Source: Leucaena leucocephala
Lineage: Eukaryota > Streptophyta > Magnoliopsida > Fabales > Fabaceae
NCBI GenBank assembly: GCA_037074615.1
Contig: CM073545.1
Location: 16,572,001 to 16,636,000 of the forward strand
Reading direction: 5' to 3'
Length of the DNA stretch: 64,000 bases
The notes under the pieces were generated by a model. It searched no databases, was not told where the DNA came from, and saw only the letters and a program-made list of their open reading frames with translations. The position numbers and the translations under genes are program-made. Within the stretch, counting starts at the first letter, position 1. Each line of letters starts with the position of its first letter. This document shows positions 1 through 10,344 of this stretch, piece after piece.

Positions 1-2
1 AT

Positions 3-74
3 GGCGCAGATACAGAAGTGGAGGAGCTGGGCCTTGACGGAGAGCTCCCATCTATGGGACTGAGAAGAAGATGA
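3..74 (+). CDS. Possible C-terminal end of a gene cut by the window edge
   Basis: From base 3 one frame reads 23 residues, rich in Glu, Leu and Gly and ending LPSMGLRRR, before a TGA. The DNA then turns strongly AT-rich, as expected for a 3' UTR. Base composition over these 75 bases is more gene-like than what follows. The gene body lies outside the window, so neither family nor exon phase can be judged. It may equally be chance. Confidence 0.2.
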   Translation, partial: GADTEVEELGLDGELPSMGLRRR

Positions 75-630
75 CAGCATGGACTGAGGAAAAAAAAATT
101 ATGTTTTCTTTTTACAGAAAAGAAGGAAATGACAGCTTGGAATCTGATGTGGCATTAATAAGGACAGAGTTACAAATTTAGTAAAATTATAAGGGCAGAG
201 TTATAAAAAGTCAAACTAAAAGATTGAATTATAAACTATAAAAATTAAATAATTAATTTTTTCATGTGGGCAAAAAAGTATACCAAGGCCTGAATCAAAA
301 TCAACGAGCCAGCCGCTGAAAATTTTGGTTTCCACGACCAATATTTTAAAAAAAAAATAAATAAAATAGGAAGGAAAAAAACAGGACATAAAGAATTGAT
401 TACATTAAAAAAAAAAAGGAATAGTAGTTAGTAGCATAAAGATGAACAAGTCACTGTATCTGCAGAATTGAACTCATACGATAGAATCCTTTAGAACAAT
501 ACTATATAACCCGAAAATTTACTTCATAAATCTTACATCAGAATCCCATTAACATAACAACGATCAAAGTTACAAGAAAAACCCTCCATTCCTTAAAGAT
601 TCTATATATATACGTATTCAAATTGTAGGA
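75..630. other. AT-rich intergenic DNA
   Basis: This stretch has many homopolymer A runs and no supported gene. Its right part is the 3' flank of the first Agenet gene, which is transcribed leftwards into it. Confidence 0.6.
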
Positions 631-1071
631 CTAGGAGCGAACTTTCTTGGGCAAAACCCACTTGCCGTTGATCCAATCCTGATGAACCCTAAGCTGAGAG
701 AGAGGGTAAGCGATCTCCTGGTTCGTGGGCGCAAAATACACAAAATAACTGTCAGGCCCATCTTTTCCGGTGATAACGCCGAGCCACCAACCGTCGTTGT
801 CGAAGGCATCGACCTTCTGGTTAACAGAAAACCGGCGAGCAGTGATGTCCGGAGGAAGAGGACGAAGCTCCTTCGGGTACACAGTTTCCGTTAGAAACTG
901 CGTCTCGTTGTCGTCTTCGAGCAAGGTCTCGTACCGGACGACGTAGAGGCCATTGTCGAGTCGAGAAACGACCTTGGCTTCGAAGTAGGATCCATGAAAT
1001 CCGTCTTCCTTGACGGAGACTTCGACTCCTTGGCCTCTGTAAAAGTCGATCTTCCTGATCGGAGAACGCAT
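631..1071 (-). CDS. Agenet (Tudor-like) domain protein, copy 1
   Basis: This single-exon gene encodes 146 residues. It holds two Agenet/Tudor-like modules: residues about 10-75 (GSYFEAKVVSRL then YVVRYETLL) and about 77-143 (FSVNQKVDAFDNDGWW, SYFVYF, then LRVHQDWINGKW). Plant Agenet domains resemble Tudor/chromo folds and are thought to bind modified histones or other nuclear partners. The frame is open upstream of base 1071, but the first ATG is at 1071 and is followed by the conserved core, so that start was chosen. It is the leftmost of four related minus-strand copies (3496-3954, 5349-5798, 8289-8777) and is undamaged. A TATA-like box lies about 105 bases upstream. The family is clear, but the precise function is unknown. 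Confidence 0.85.
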   Translation of the reverse strand: MRSPIRKIDFYRGQGVEVSVKEDGFHGSYFEAKVVSRLDNGLYVVRYETLLEDDNETQFLTETVYPKELRPLPPDITARRFSVNQKVDAFDNDGWWLGVITGKDGPDSYFVYFAPTNQEIAYPLSQLRVHQDWINGKWVLPKKVRS

Positions 1072-1175
1072 GCTTTCTTTCTTTCTGGAGGATTTGGAGA
1101 AGAAAGAGGAATGATCGAAAACAAACAAGTTCTTTAGCTGTGACTTGTGATTGAAAGACGATCCAAGAGATGAAA

Positions 1176-1183
1176 CTTATAGA
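1176..1183 (-). promoter_or_regulatory. TATA-like box of Agenet copy 1
   Basis: The minus strand reads TCTATAAG here, about 105 bases before the ATG at 1071. That spacing suits a TATA box with a short 5' UTR. The call rests on motif and position only. Confidence 0.4.
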
Positions 1184-3495
1184 AACAGGGGGTGGCCGTT
1201 TGGAAAGTTTTATATGTGGAAGTAGGAAAGTAAGCAGATATTTTTTTTCAAATCAAATTATGATCTTTTTTGGGATTGGATAATTATCCATCACGTCATC
1301 AATTAATCTCAATATTTTTTACGGGAAATATTAATATTAATTAATAACTAATCTGCACTCAATATAAAAGATAAAATTTAGAAGAAGTCGTGGTAAATAT
1401 TTTATTTATTTTTTTATTTATGAGTTATAATTTGATAATTTTTATACTACTTTTTTTAAATATCGTTGACTAATGATAACATTTTTTTATTAAAAAAAAA
1501 AGCCAATTTATAATTTACAAATAATATCTTGTAGTATTCAACTTCAAGATAAAAAAAATTCAACTAATATAAATATAAATTATGAAAGAGTACTTAATAT
1601 CTTAATTTTATTTTTTAAGTATGTTTAATATTTTAATTTTATTTATCATAAAATATTACTTTTAATATTTTTAATTTGGCTCCATATTACCTATAGTTAA
1701 CTTTACACAAACGTCTGTTAACAAATCCTGACACCTAGAATTTTTTTTTTTAAACTTCCATAGGTTGATGAGCTGGCTGACTGATATTGAAGAGGAGCAT
1801 CTGAAGTGGGTAGAGAGAAAATGGAACATCAGCTTCAACCAATCGGAAAATGGACCAACACAGCAGCATCCTAAAATAAACCCATGAAAAACAAACTGAG
1901 CAATATAGAACCCAAATCTCATAAACCCAACTTGAAATTGAGTGAATGCAAATCTACCATATATCTTCCATGGTTGAAATCTAACTATTGCGCTCACAGT
2001 CACCATAGCTCAATCCCTTGCAAATTTGTAGATCAAAGATTGGGGGAAAAGGAAGAGCGTATGATGAAAGGCAAAATGGAAAGCTAGCATATAGCCGGAA
2101 GGAAGATTGTCTTGAAAGATTTAAGCTTTGTTGTGAATGTTTCTGCTGAACGAGATGGACGAAGTGTAGAGAGGCAGTGACGGTGAACGATTCAACGGTC
2201 ATGATATTTTGGGGGATCTTTTGAAATTTAATTTCTTTCTAATTACGCTAAGAATTGGAACATCCATTCACATGGTATCTTCTGCATAGCTAATAATAAA
2301 ATTGCCCCTATTCAGAATATTCTTGTTTTTGCTTGATTAATCGACTCGAATGAGATTTTTTTCAATCCCAACTGTTTTCTCCAACTTGAATTGAATTGTC
2401 AGAGTAATCACAATCAACTTTCCTTGTTTATTAGTCCTCTTTCAAGTTGCAAAGTGTTTATTGAGTTAAATAAGACCCTACCCAATTAATCGTTAATACA
2501 AGATCATTTAAAAAAGTTAATAAAACATTTATCATAACACATTTTCAGAAATAACAATATCTCTCTCTTTCTTAATCTTTCCATCCTCAAATCTTTCTCT
2601 CGATAATTAACTTTTATTTATAAGTATATGTATCCTCCTAACATGAATGGGAGGCACGAATGGAAGGCCATCTGGCTTGAAGCATTATATTGTGAGATAC
2701 TAAATAATATTAATACATCTTTTAATAAAAATTTAAAATATTAATTCTTCATAAGATTTTTTTTTTTACTGAACTGGATCTCCGTTGGTTCTTGATAATT
2801 AACTACACCACTCAAAGAATTTAACTATTTCTAACAAATTTTCTTAATCACGTGATAGTTCTTATATAAAGGACTCGTAGGCTAATATATATATATGCTC
2901 AGTTTTGTTTGACTGTTATATGGGCTCTACCCTTTTAAATTCCTATTTTTTAAGACCAAAAACTGATAATTTGGTTACAATTTATTTTGTAATCGAGTTC
3001 TTCGGATTTATAACTAATAACATCAAATCGATTAATCCAAAGGGATGATCTCTCCAGAACCTTCCGAAGTTGTTGGACCCAAAGTTGGTGACTAAAAATT
3101 ACGAAATAACAATTATGCTTTATTAGAAAAGCAAAACTATACCTGAAAATTATTCACTTATAAAAATTAGTGAGTGTCACGTTGACTTAGTTTTAAAAAA
3201 AAATTAGAAATCTCATCGTAAATTAATTCTTAGCACCCAACAAAAAATTAACATGTCAAATTGCTAGTTTGAATAATTAAATTCTAAATTCCCTAATTCT
3301 CAGAATATCAAAATCGAATAATATCATCAACAAAGTCAGAAAACAAGAAAGAACCACGATCAGAAAGATCACTAGCTAACTTGAAACACAAGAAATCCAC
3401 AACTAACATGAACTGCCTCCAAAACACTGGGAAAATATCACTCGAGAAATCCAATATAAAAAAGGAGCTAGATAATATGAATCGAATCAAGAACT
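1184..3495. other. AT-rich intergenic DNA between Agenet copies
   Basis: No gene could be supported. A minus-strand ATG frame at 1981-2202 (73 codons) has no recognisable domain and is treated as chance. The stretch 1740-2210 is less AT-rich than its surroundings and may be an old gene remnant. Confidence 0.5.
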
Positions 3496-3954
3496 CTTGA
3501 TGAACCCTAAGCTCACCGGAACGGAACTCAACGTCACGGTCTATGGGATTCCAGTGACAATACCAAAATAGCAATCGGGGTCGGAGTCTTTTCTTCCGGT
3601 GATCATAGTCACCCACCAGGCTTCCTCATCGTGAACGTCCACAATTAGGTTCAGAGAAAACCCAGTGGTTGAAACGTCAATGGATTGCGGCTGCAGAGGT
3701 CGAAGATCATCGGAGCAAACGGGTTTTCTTCGAAAGCTGTAATTTTCGTCGTCGGTTAACAGTGAGTTGTACTCGACGACATAGGAGCCGTTGGCGAAGA
3801 GAGAGATTATGGTGGCTTCATAGTAAGAGCCTGGAGGCTTGTTGATGAATTTGACGACTCAGTCGACGGAGAAGCTCTTGGGAATGACGGAAACTGCAGA
3901 AGGAGGCATGGACGGAGAGGGGGGGGGGGGAGGAGGAGAGGGGCCGATTCCTAT
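3496..3954 (-). pseudogene. Broken Agenet domain gene, copy 2
   Basis: Translated in pieces, this region matches the intact copies 1 and 4: an N-terminus like IGIGPSPPPP, then SFSVD, KPPGSYYEATIISL, ANGSYVVEYNSLL, the motif AWWVTMITG, and finally GELRVHQE. It carries several lesions. The position of the ATG in copy 4 is ATA here (3952-3954). An in-frame TGA at 3859-3861 stands where the paralogs have an ordinary codon. The frame shifts after the CYF motif near 3565. The last tryptophan-rich segment (WIGGRW in copy 4) is missing. Synteny and orientation show it arose by tandem duplication. Transcription was not assessed. Confidence 0.85.
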
Positions 3955-5348
3955 AGACACAGAGACAGAGAAGGAGGGTTTTTTGAGTTTCGGAGAAGTG
4001 AGGAAGATGATATACGAGTATCGTTTTGGGAACGAATTAGGAAATTTCAAGTGATTGATGAATGAATCAAGAAATAGGAAAGTTTGTAGATTTTCAAATC
4101 AAATAATGATTCATTATTAATTACTTGTTCAATAGAAAGGAAAGTGAAGGTAAAAAAAAAGGAAAGTAATTAATATTCGATAAAAATAGTGGAGTTTAAA
4201 ATATTATAATACTTTTTTATTTAGCATATTATTTATAATCCAATTTTTTTTGTTGAAAAAGCGTATTAGAACACGGGAAAAGTAAGCATGATAAAAAAAT
4301 GATCAAGACGGATTGTATCAAAATAAAAATATTATAAATTTTATTCAAATAAAATCATTAAATTTTACAATAAGAAACAATTTTTTGGAAACAAAATAAA
4401 AAGTATAAATAAAAGTACCTTTAGATAGATAGACTTCGAAAAATTCGGGGGGGGGGGGATTTTGTTTCAACTCTACAGTGGAAGGATGCGACTGATGATG
4501 AAGAATTTTATAAGATTTTGATTATTTAATTTTATTTTATGTGGCAATTCAAAGTTTTAGTTTATGATCTTATCCTTTTATTCTGAATTGAAATTTTGAT
4601 ATTTGAGATTCCTCGCCAAAAAAATAGCTATCTCATTTTTTTTAATTCACCGCTATCTCATATCATTTTATCTTTTCATATAATATATATTATCTGCTAT
4701 ATATATAATAATAATAATAGAAAATAATACTAATATATGGATAGGTAAATTAATTTTGCATTCCATATAAAAAAAGTAGAACATTATAAAAAAAATTGTA
4801 TTGTCTTATGAATTCAGACTTATTATATATATATATACTATCATTTAGTTCCAGTGAAACTCTTATAAGACAAAGAAAGAGTTCAGGATATTAATTTTAA
4901 CTCAATTATATATTTCAAAATCATAAATATAAACATATATATTATTTTGGACAAGTTGTTGACCCAAAAAATAAGTAATATTAGTTATTTTTATAAGTTA
5001 CATATTTGAAGCCATGATTCAGCTCAATCCCATACACAACAAGCATGGGAAACAATTTAGTTTGTTCTTAAAATCCACCATTTTATGAGAGTTTGGCTTT
5101 CTAGACCAAAAAATTCAAGAAAGAAAAGAAGACAACAAAACAAAACAAAGCATTTCCCGGATTAGTTTCAATATTACCAGTTCGGATCGAATTAGTTGAT
5201 CGCTACAGCTTGTTGCTGGCAGTTATGGAGGAAAATAACTGATTTTATTTATCACATAACTCGAAATACAACAGAGAGATTCATAACTACTTTCAAGTTT
5301 CAACTGTCACCCAAACACTCACAGAATTAGAATCAAACTCGAACCTCT
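3955..5348. other. AT-rich intergenic DNA between Agenet copies
   Basis: This holds the 5' flank of copy 2 and the 3' flank of copy 3. It contains poly-A/T runs, a run of about ten G at 4448-4458 and short TA repeats near 4687 and 4824. No gene was seen. Confidence 0.6.
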
Positions 5349-5798
5349 CTAGGTCACCACCCAGCATCCACCGATCCAGTCTTGATGAACCCTAAGCTGA
5401 GAACAATGGAACTCGATCTCTTCATTCGTCCAAGTTGTCACAGTAAACAAAATAGTAACCGGAGCCTCTTCTTGCGGTGATGGTCGCCCTCCACCACCCT
5501 TGATGATAGTAGGCGTCCACCTTTTGGTTCACAGAAAAGCCACCCGGTGAAACGATGGCCAGCGGCGGCACTGGACGGAGGTCGGTGGGGTGAACTGTCT
5601 GTGTGAGGGAATGGTAATTGTCATCGTCGTTTAAGAGTGTGCCGTGCTTGACGACGTAGGAGCCGTCTTCGAGGTGATAGATCACGGTGGCTTCATGATA
5701 AGAAACTTGAGACTTGTTGACGACTTCCACGGCTTGGTCAATGAAGAAGCTGTAGGTTCTGACGGAAGATGCAGATAAAGAAGAAGAAAGACGACCAT
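5349..5798 (-). pseudogene. Frame-damaged Agenet domain gene, copy 3
   Basis: The central 100 residues keep both Agenet modules (QAVEVVNKSQ, YHEATVIYHL, GSYVVKHGTLL, GGFSVNQKVDAYY, QGWWRATITARRG). The ends are damaged. Beside copy 4, about seven bases are missing directly after the ATG at 5798, which puts the conserved frame out of phase with that start. The long open frame has no other suitable ATG. Near 5425-5440 a further shift gives a TGA at 5422-5424, while the conserved tail (LRVHQDWIGGCW, stop at 5349-5351) continues in another frame. A TATA-like sequence remains near 5877. An intact protein through an unusual start is possible but unlikely. Confidence 0.75.
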
Positions 5799-8288
5799 AG
5801 TGTTGATCCCCGCCATTGATGCAGATCAGACAAGTACTGAGTACTGAATGAAGGTTTTTGAGAACTGAGGAGGGCTCTATATATTGTTTTTACTTTGATT
5901 ATTACTATTTTTGCCAAAGTAGAGTTTGAGCAATTAATATTTCTTTGTTTTTTGTTTTTTGGGGTTGGTTTGGTGATATTAATGCTATGCATTTTGTAAG
6001 ACTTCATTGAATTTTTAAAATTAAAAAGGTATACTAATAAAAATAATTGAGAAATAAGTATTTATGTATATCCTACATACCTACGTACGTTGCACAATGA
6101 TTAATGATTCAATGAATTATATATATATATAAAAAAAAGCCTCTGTTCAATCCCTCAAATCTCATATAGCATTAGTCTTTTGTTGAATTAGTGATTAAAT
6201 GTATTGAATTTATTTTTATATGATAAGTCAAATTAAATGATAGCTATGAGATTCTTTTAATTCCATGTCATTGCCTAGCTCAATATAATTACAATAACAA
6301 ACATTATCCCACTTAATAAAATCGACTATATAGATAACATTATATCATCGTATTCAATCAATAACGAATCTCTACAAAAATTATTAACTTAAAAGGTTCT
6401 ATTAAATAATTTTATAGAGTGTTATCTTCTGTCTTCCTTTATTTATTTTTAAAAAAAATTCATATTGAAATTGATTGCCTAGCTCAATATATGTCTAAAA
6501 TCTAAATTAAGCATGGATATATATATACAAGCGCGCGCGCACCATTTCAATAAAAATAGAATAATAAATTATAAGATTACAAACAATGTATTTCCCAAAT
6601 AAGATTAGCAAACATTTCTTGCTACTAGTTAAATACCTATGATGCACTTTTGAATTTATCGAGATATTCTTACTGGCCATAACTAGCATCTTTTGAATTT
6701 ATCTATAAAATGGCATCAATTTATTTATTTACATGGGCACTAGATTCAAATGAATTTTTCAAACTTTAGATAAGCATTGCAATAATTCATGAATAACGAA
6801 TTTAAGTCGACTTTTTATTACTAAGGTCGCGGTCATTTATCTTATTAAATTATTTTTCGGATTTGATTAATTCTCAATCATATTATGGTTTAAAAATTGC
6901 ATGTAATTTAATCACTATTGTCTTAGATCCATTTCTTTTAAAAATCAATTCGATGAATCCACCTCAACCTACTGATTCAAATAAATTAGAAAAATTAAAT
7001 TAAATTTTAAAATAAAAAAGAAAAGATCCAATAAAAATGCCCGTGCAATGTACAATTGGCTCCATCCTAACTAATATGAATCTAGATTTCATGCACATCT
7101 CAAATAATGTGAGCATGAAAATATTCATTCTTGGTTTGGATACAACAAACTAAAATTAGATGGTTAAATTGTTTTTGATGATCTTATCTCAGCAGGAATT
7201 TAAACTTTAATTTTTTATATTATGATAAGCTAGACACTTTCCTTTAAACCCGACCCATGTTGGTATATACAAGCAACATAGCTCAATTGTTATGGCTCAA
7301 GGTTCATAAATGAGGTGGACATGCATCTAAAAGTGCATTATATAAAGCAAAGTTCATCAATATTAATCGGATATATGATATAAAATTAAGCCAATGACAA
7401 TTAAAACATATGATAAAAAATAGACTTGTATCCTATAAGAATGTGAGTTTAATTTCCACTGCTATTGTGATATATCTTTTGGTAGACGATCTTGTAGATC
7501 CTCTGTAAGCACTCTATGAGTCTTGGGCTGTGTTCTGACCTTAGTAGATGACTGGTACCGAACTCACCTAAACTTATATTTATCAAAACAAAAATTAAGA
7601 AGGAGAAATACTAATATTTAGAAGTCATAAAAAATTGTGGAGGGTCACAATATCACGACCAATATTTGGGTATCTAACGACTTGTTTGAAGTTAGCCTGG
7701 GATTCACTTTTTTTGTTAGTAGTTTTTCTGAGTTATGTAGATTGCTCAATAAGAACTTGAGATCTATCACTCAACCCCGTTGCTTATAGCTTGAATTGTC
7801 ATTTTCATGTAAAAGAAAAAGAAGTCATAACAAATTTATCACTATCTAGTCACTAGACAAATATTATGCATAAATTATTTTTTCGGTGAAAATTATTCAT
7901 AAATTATTATTAACATGCCTTACTTCAAATTTATTACTGCACATTTTATATATGTGTGTATTTAATTATTACTAGAGTTAATAATTATTCATATATAATT
8001 ATTATCAGTATCAGTATCCAATAATTATCAATATCTTAAAGTTTTGATCTCAAAAATAAAAAATCAAATTATCCTAAAAATGTAATCTGAAAAAGAATAC
8101 ATGTAATTATTTTAAAGTTAATAATTATTTATATAAAGTTGTTATCATTATCAATATCAGTATCTCATAATTACCAATTCCGAAAAGTTTTGACCTCAAA
8201 ATAAAAATCAAACAATCTTTAACATAATGTAATCTGAAAAAGAGGCGCTTGTCGATCAGATCACAAACTGAGTCAAAACCCAAAATCT
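5799..8288. other. AT-rich intergenic DNA
   Basis: No gene is supported in this stretch. It contains a short GC-alternating tract (6532-6541) and (TA)n tracts. Near 7280 lies a sequence resembling a tRNA A box (TAGCTCAATTGT), possibly an old SINE, but no B box at the right distance was found. Confidence 0.55.
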
Positions 8289-8777
8289 CTAGGGCAAAAC
8301 CCAGCGTCCCCCGATCCATTCCTGATGAACCCTAAGCTGAGAATAATGAACCACAACGTCATTGTCTCCGGCGACAGTGCGAACAAGATAGCAATTTGAG
8401 TCTCTTCTTCCGGTAACGGTAGTGAGCCACCAACCCTCGTTTTCGTAAGCATCCACCTTTTGGTTCAAAGAAAACCCACCGGCTGGAACAGCGACGGGTG
8501 GCGGCCGGGGACGAAGGTCATTAGGGTTAACGGTCTCTGTGAAGAAACTGTAATCGTGGTCATTGTTGTCGTCGTCGTCACCGCCGTCATCGTTTAACAG
8601 TCCGTCGTACTCGACGACGTAGGAGCCGTTGGCGAGGCGAGAGATTATGGTGGCTTCGAAGTAAGAACCCGGAGGGTTGTTGGTCACTTCGACGGCTTGG
8701 GCAACAGAGAAAATATTGTTGGTTCTGATGGCAGGCATGGATGGAAACGAAGGAGGAGAAAGACGAGCGATTCCCAT
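8289..8777 (-). CDS. Agenet (Tudor-like) domain protein, copy 4
   Basis: This intact single-exon gene encodes 162 residues from an ATG at 8777 (MGIARLSPPS). Two Agenet modules are visible: residues about 25-93 (VAQAVEV, GSYFEATIISRL, YVVEYDGLLNDD) and about 98-160 (GGFSLNQKVDAYENEGWW, CYLVRTVAG, LRVHQEWIGGRW). A run of Asp and Asn (DDGGDDDDNNDHD) enlarges the loop before TETVNPNDLRP and is absent from copy 1. Proteins of this type are probably nuclear readers. The start is supported by a TATA-like box about 35 bases upstream, and the broken copy 2 can be aligned from exactly this ATG. It is the best reference for judging lesions in copies 2 and 3. Confidence 0.87.
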   Translation of the reverse strand: MGIARLSPPSFPSMPAIRTNNIFSVAQAVEVTNNPPGSYFEATIISRLANGSYVVEYDGLLNDDGGDDDDNNDHDYSFFTETVNPNDLRPRPPPVAVPAGGFSLNQKVDAYENEGWWLTTVTGRRDSNCYLVRTVAGDNDVVVHYSQLRVHQEWIGGRWVLP

Positions 8778-8807
8778 TTGAGTTTCAGATGGAAGAAGTG
8801 AGGAAGA

Positions 8808-8816
8808 TTATATATT
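8808..8816 (-). promoter_or_regulatory. TATA-like box of Agenet copy 4
   Basis: The minus strand reads AATATATAA about 35 bases before the ATG. If it is used, the 5' UTR would be very short. The call rests on motif and position only. Confidence 0.4.
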
Positions 8817-9704
8817 ATTTTGCGTTGTTTTGGTTATTACTAATATGCCTAAACTAAATGAATCAAGGGCCTATTTCAATCCAGAAATATATCAGATAAG
8901 ACAGAGATCTCATTTGATAATGAGATTTTTCTCCAGATTTGCAATAAGACCTATAGGTGCATGGCGATTTGTTGTTTCTTTTGGCTGATTTATATATATG
9001 AGATTGAGGATTAATTTTTGGATCGTAACGTAACTTTTTTTAATTATATTTAATGATTTATATTTTGGAAGTTATCTTTACTTATTTTATATCATTGTCA
9101 TTCAATCAAACTTTTAAATTTAAATTGTATAAATTTTTTTAATTATATTTAATGATTTATTTTTGGGAGGTTATCTTTACTTATTTTATATCAATGTCAT
9201 TCAAGTAAAATTTAAATTTAGATTGTATAAATTATATCTGAATTTTCTAAATATTAAGATTAAGTGAGAATGACAACTAATTTAAGGACCTCATAAAAAT
9301 AAGGTTAATAATACCAAATGATCAAGACATCATCATAATTTATATTCTCAAATTCAGTATTCATTTCACTGGCAATTCTTAAAAAATCCTTTTATGGTAT
9401 TAATCTTCTTATGAAATTCTTAATTATCATTTATATGAATAAAATAATTTGAAATTTTATTTTAACAAAAGGCCAACACAGGTTGTACAGCCCGCATGTG
9501 CTTGCTTCAAAAATAGGTTTGTATGTTTTGTAGTCTTAACTTTTTTTTTTTTAAAGAGATTTAATGGATCAACTTATTAAGTCCTACCCATTTTCTCAGT
9601 TATTTCAAATAATCCTCAAATTTAACGAAAAAATAACATGCTCGTACGATTTTTTTTCTATTTTTTTTGGGAGGTGGGGTGGGGTTGTTCTTTTTTTTTA
9701 TATA
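8817..9704. other. Intergenic DNA with an imperfect local duplication
   Basis: The stretch 9033-9130 and the following 9130-9230 are near copies of each other, sharing a TTTAATTATATTTAATGATTTA core and a TTATCTTTACTTATTTTATATC core. This is a direct duplication of roughly 95 bases. No gene was seen. Confidence 0.55.
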
Positions 9705-9918
9705 TATATACAAAAAATTTTAGAAAGGGGTTGGGCTCACCCACGATCCAAAGGCAGGCGAAGTCTCCATTTCTCCTAAGCGATACTAATATCGAGTAGG
9801 ACGAACCGTCTATTACCTTCAGGCGTAAACCTAGGCACCCAGAAGCTAGGATATCTCTCTAAGTGTCATGACTGAAATCATAATAAAATAGTACTCCTCA
9901 AAGATCGAACACACCCTA
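9705..9918 (-). mobile_element. SINE family A copy
   Basis: This is one member of a repeat seen again at 40860, 42556, 61140, 61428 and, inverted, at 54047. On the minus strand it should run from a head with a Pol III B-box-like GTTCGATC to a tail of T and A runs. The shared core reads GGCGAAGTCTCC and CCGTCTATTACCTTCAGG on the plus strand. The size of about 200-250 bases and the A/T tail suit a tRNA-derived SINE. Confidence 0.6.
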
Positions 9919-10138
9919 AATAGTTTAATAACATTAATTAGAAATTGGAAGATTATGAAAATCTCAAGGGAACAATTGCATATTGCTTAGCCCACCTTCC
10001 TAGGAGGCCCAGCTCAAGAAAATTAAAAGCCCAAGAGACTTTATTCCTATTTTAAGCCCTAAAAATTTTCATTGGGAAGCAATGGCTTCTAGAAGATGGA
10101 GCAATTAGCGAGGAGGGGTCAGTATAACTAGCTCAATC

Positions 10139-10332
10139 GACCAACGGGGGTTGGTCCGAGTGGTAAGAGGCTCGGTATCGCTTAAGCGAGGTCTCGAGTT
10201 CGAGCCTTGGCGTACGCAGAAAATCCCCGTTGGGAGACTCACCCACCATAGCCAGGTGCGCGACACGGGTCGGATCCGGATGTAGTCGGGGCAAAGCTCC
10301 GGTGAACCGGGTGGGCAACCAAAAAAAAAAAA
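10139..10332 (+). mobile_element. Full-length tRNA-derived SINE, family B
   Basis: The 5' head resembles a tRNA with an A box (TGGTCCGAGTGGTAAGAG) and a B box (GAGTTCGAGCC). A unique body follows (GGAGACTCACCCACCATAGC, CTCCGGTGAACCGGGTGGGC) and then a poly-A tail. It is flanked by a perfect 12-bp target-site duplication, ACTAGCTCAATC, at 10127-10138 and 10333-10344. This marks a LINE-mobilised insertion that is relatively young. Other copies lie at 16368, 41126, 41392 and 41594. Confidence 0.9.
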
Positions 10333-10344
10333 ACTAGCTCAATC

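Noticed and set aside
1981..2202. Minus-strand ATG frame of 73 codons
   Set aside because: No domain, no neighbouring exons, and the C-terminal part is low-complexity; it lies in a slightly less AT-rich patch and is probably chance.
7270..7460. Further tRNA-derived SINE
   Set aside because: An A-box-like sequence occurs near 7280, but the next B-box-like sequence is too far away and no related copy was found.
10139..10210. tRNA gene
   Set aside because: The A and B boxes belong to the head of a SINE, with a body, a poly-A tail and target duplications; no complete cloverleaf with an acceptor stem is present.
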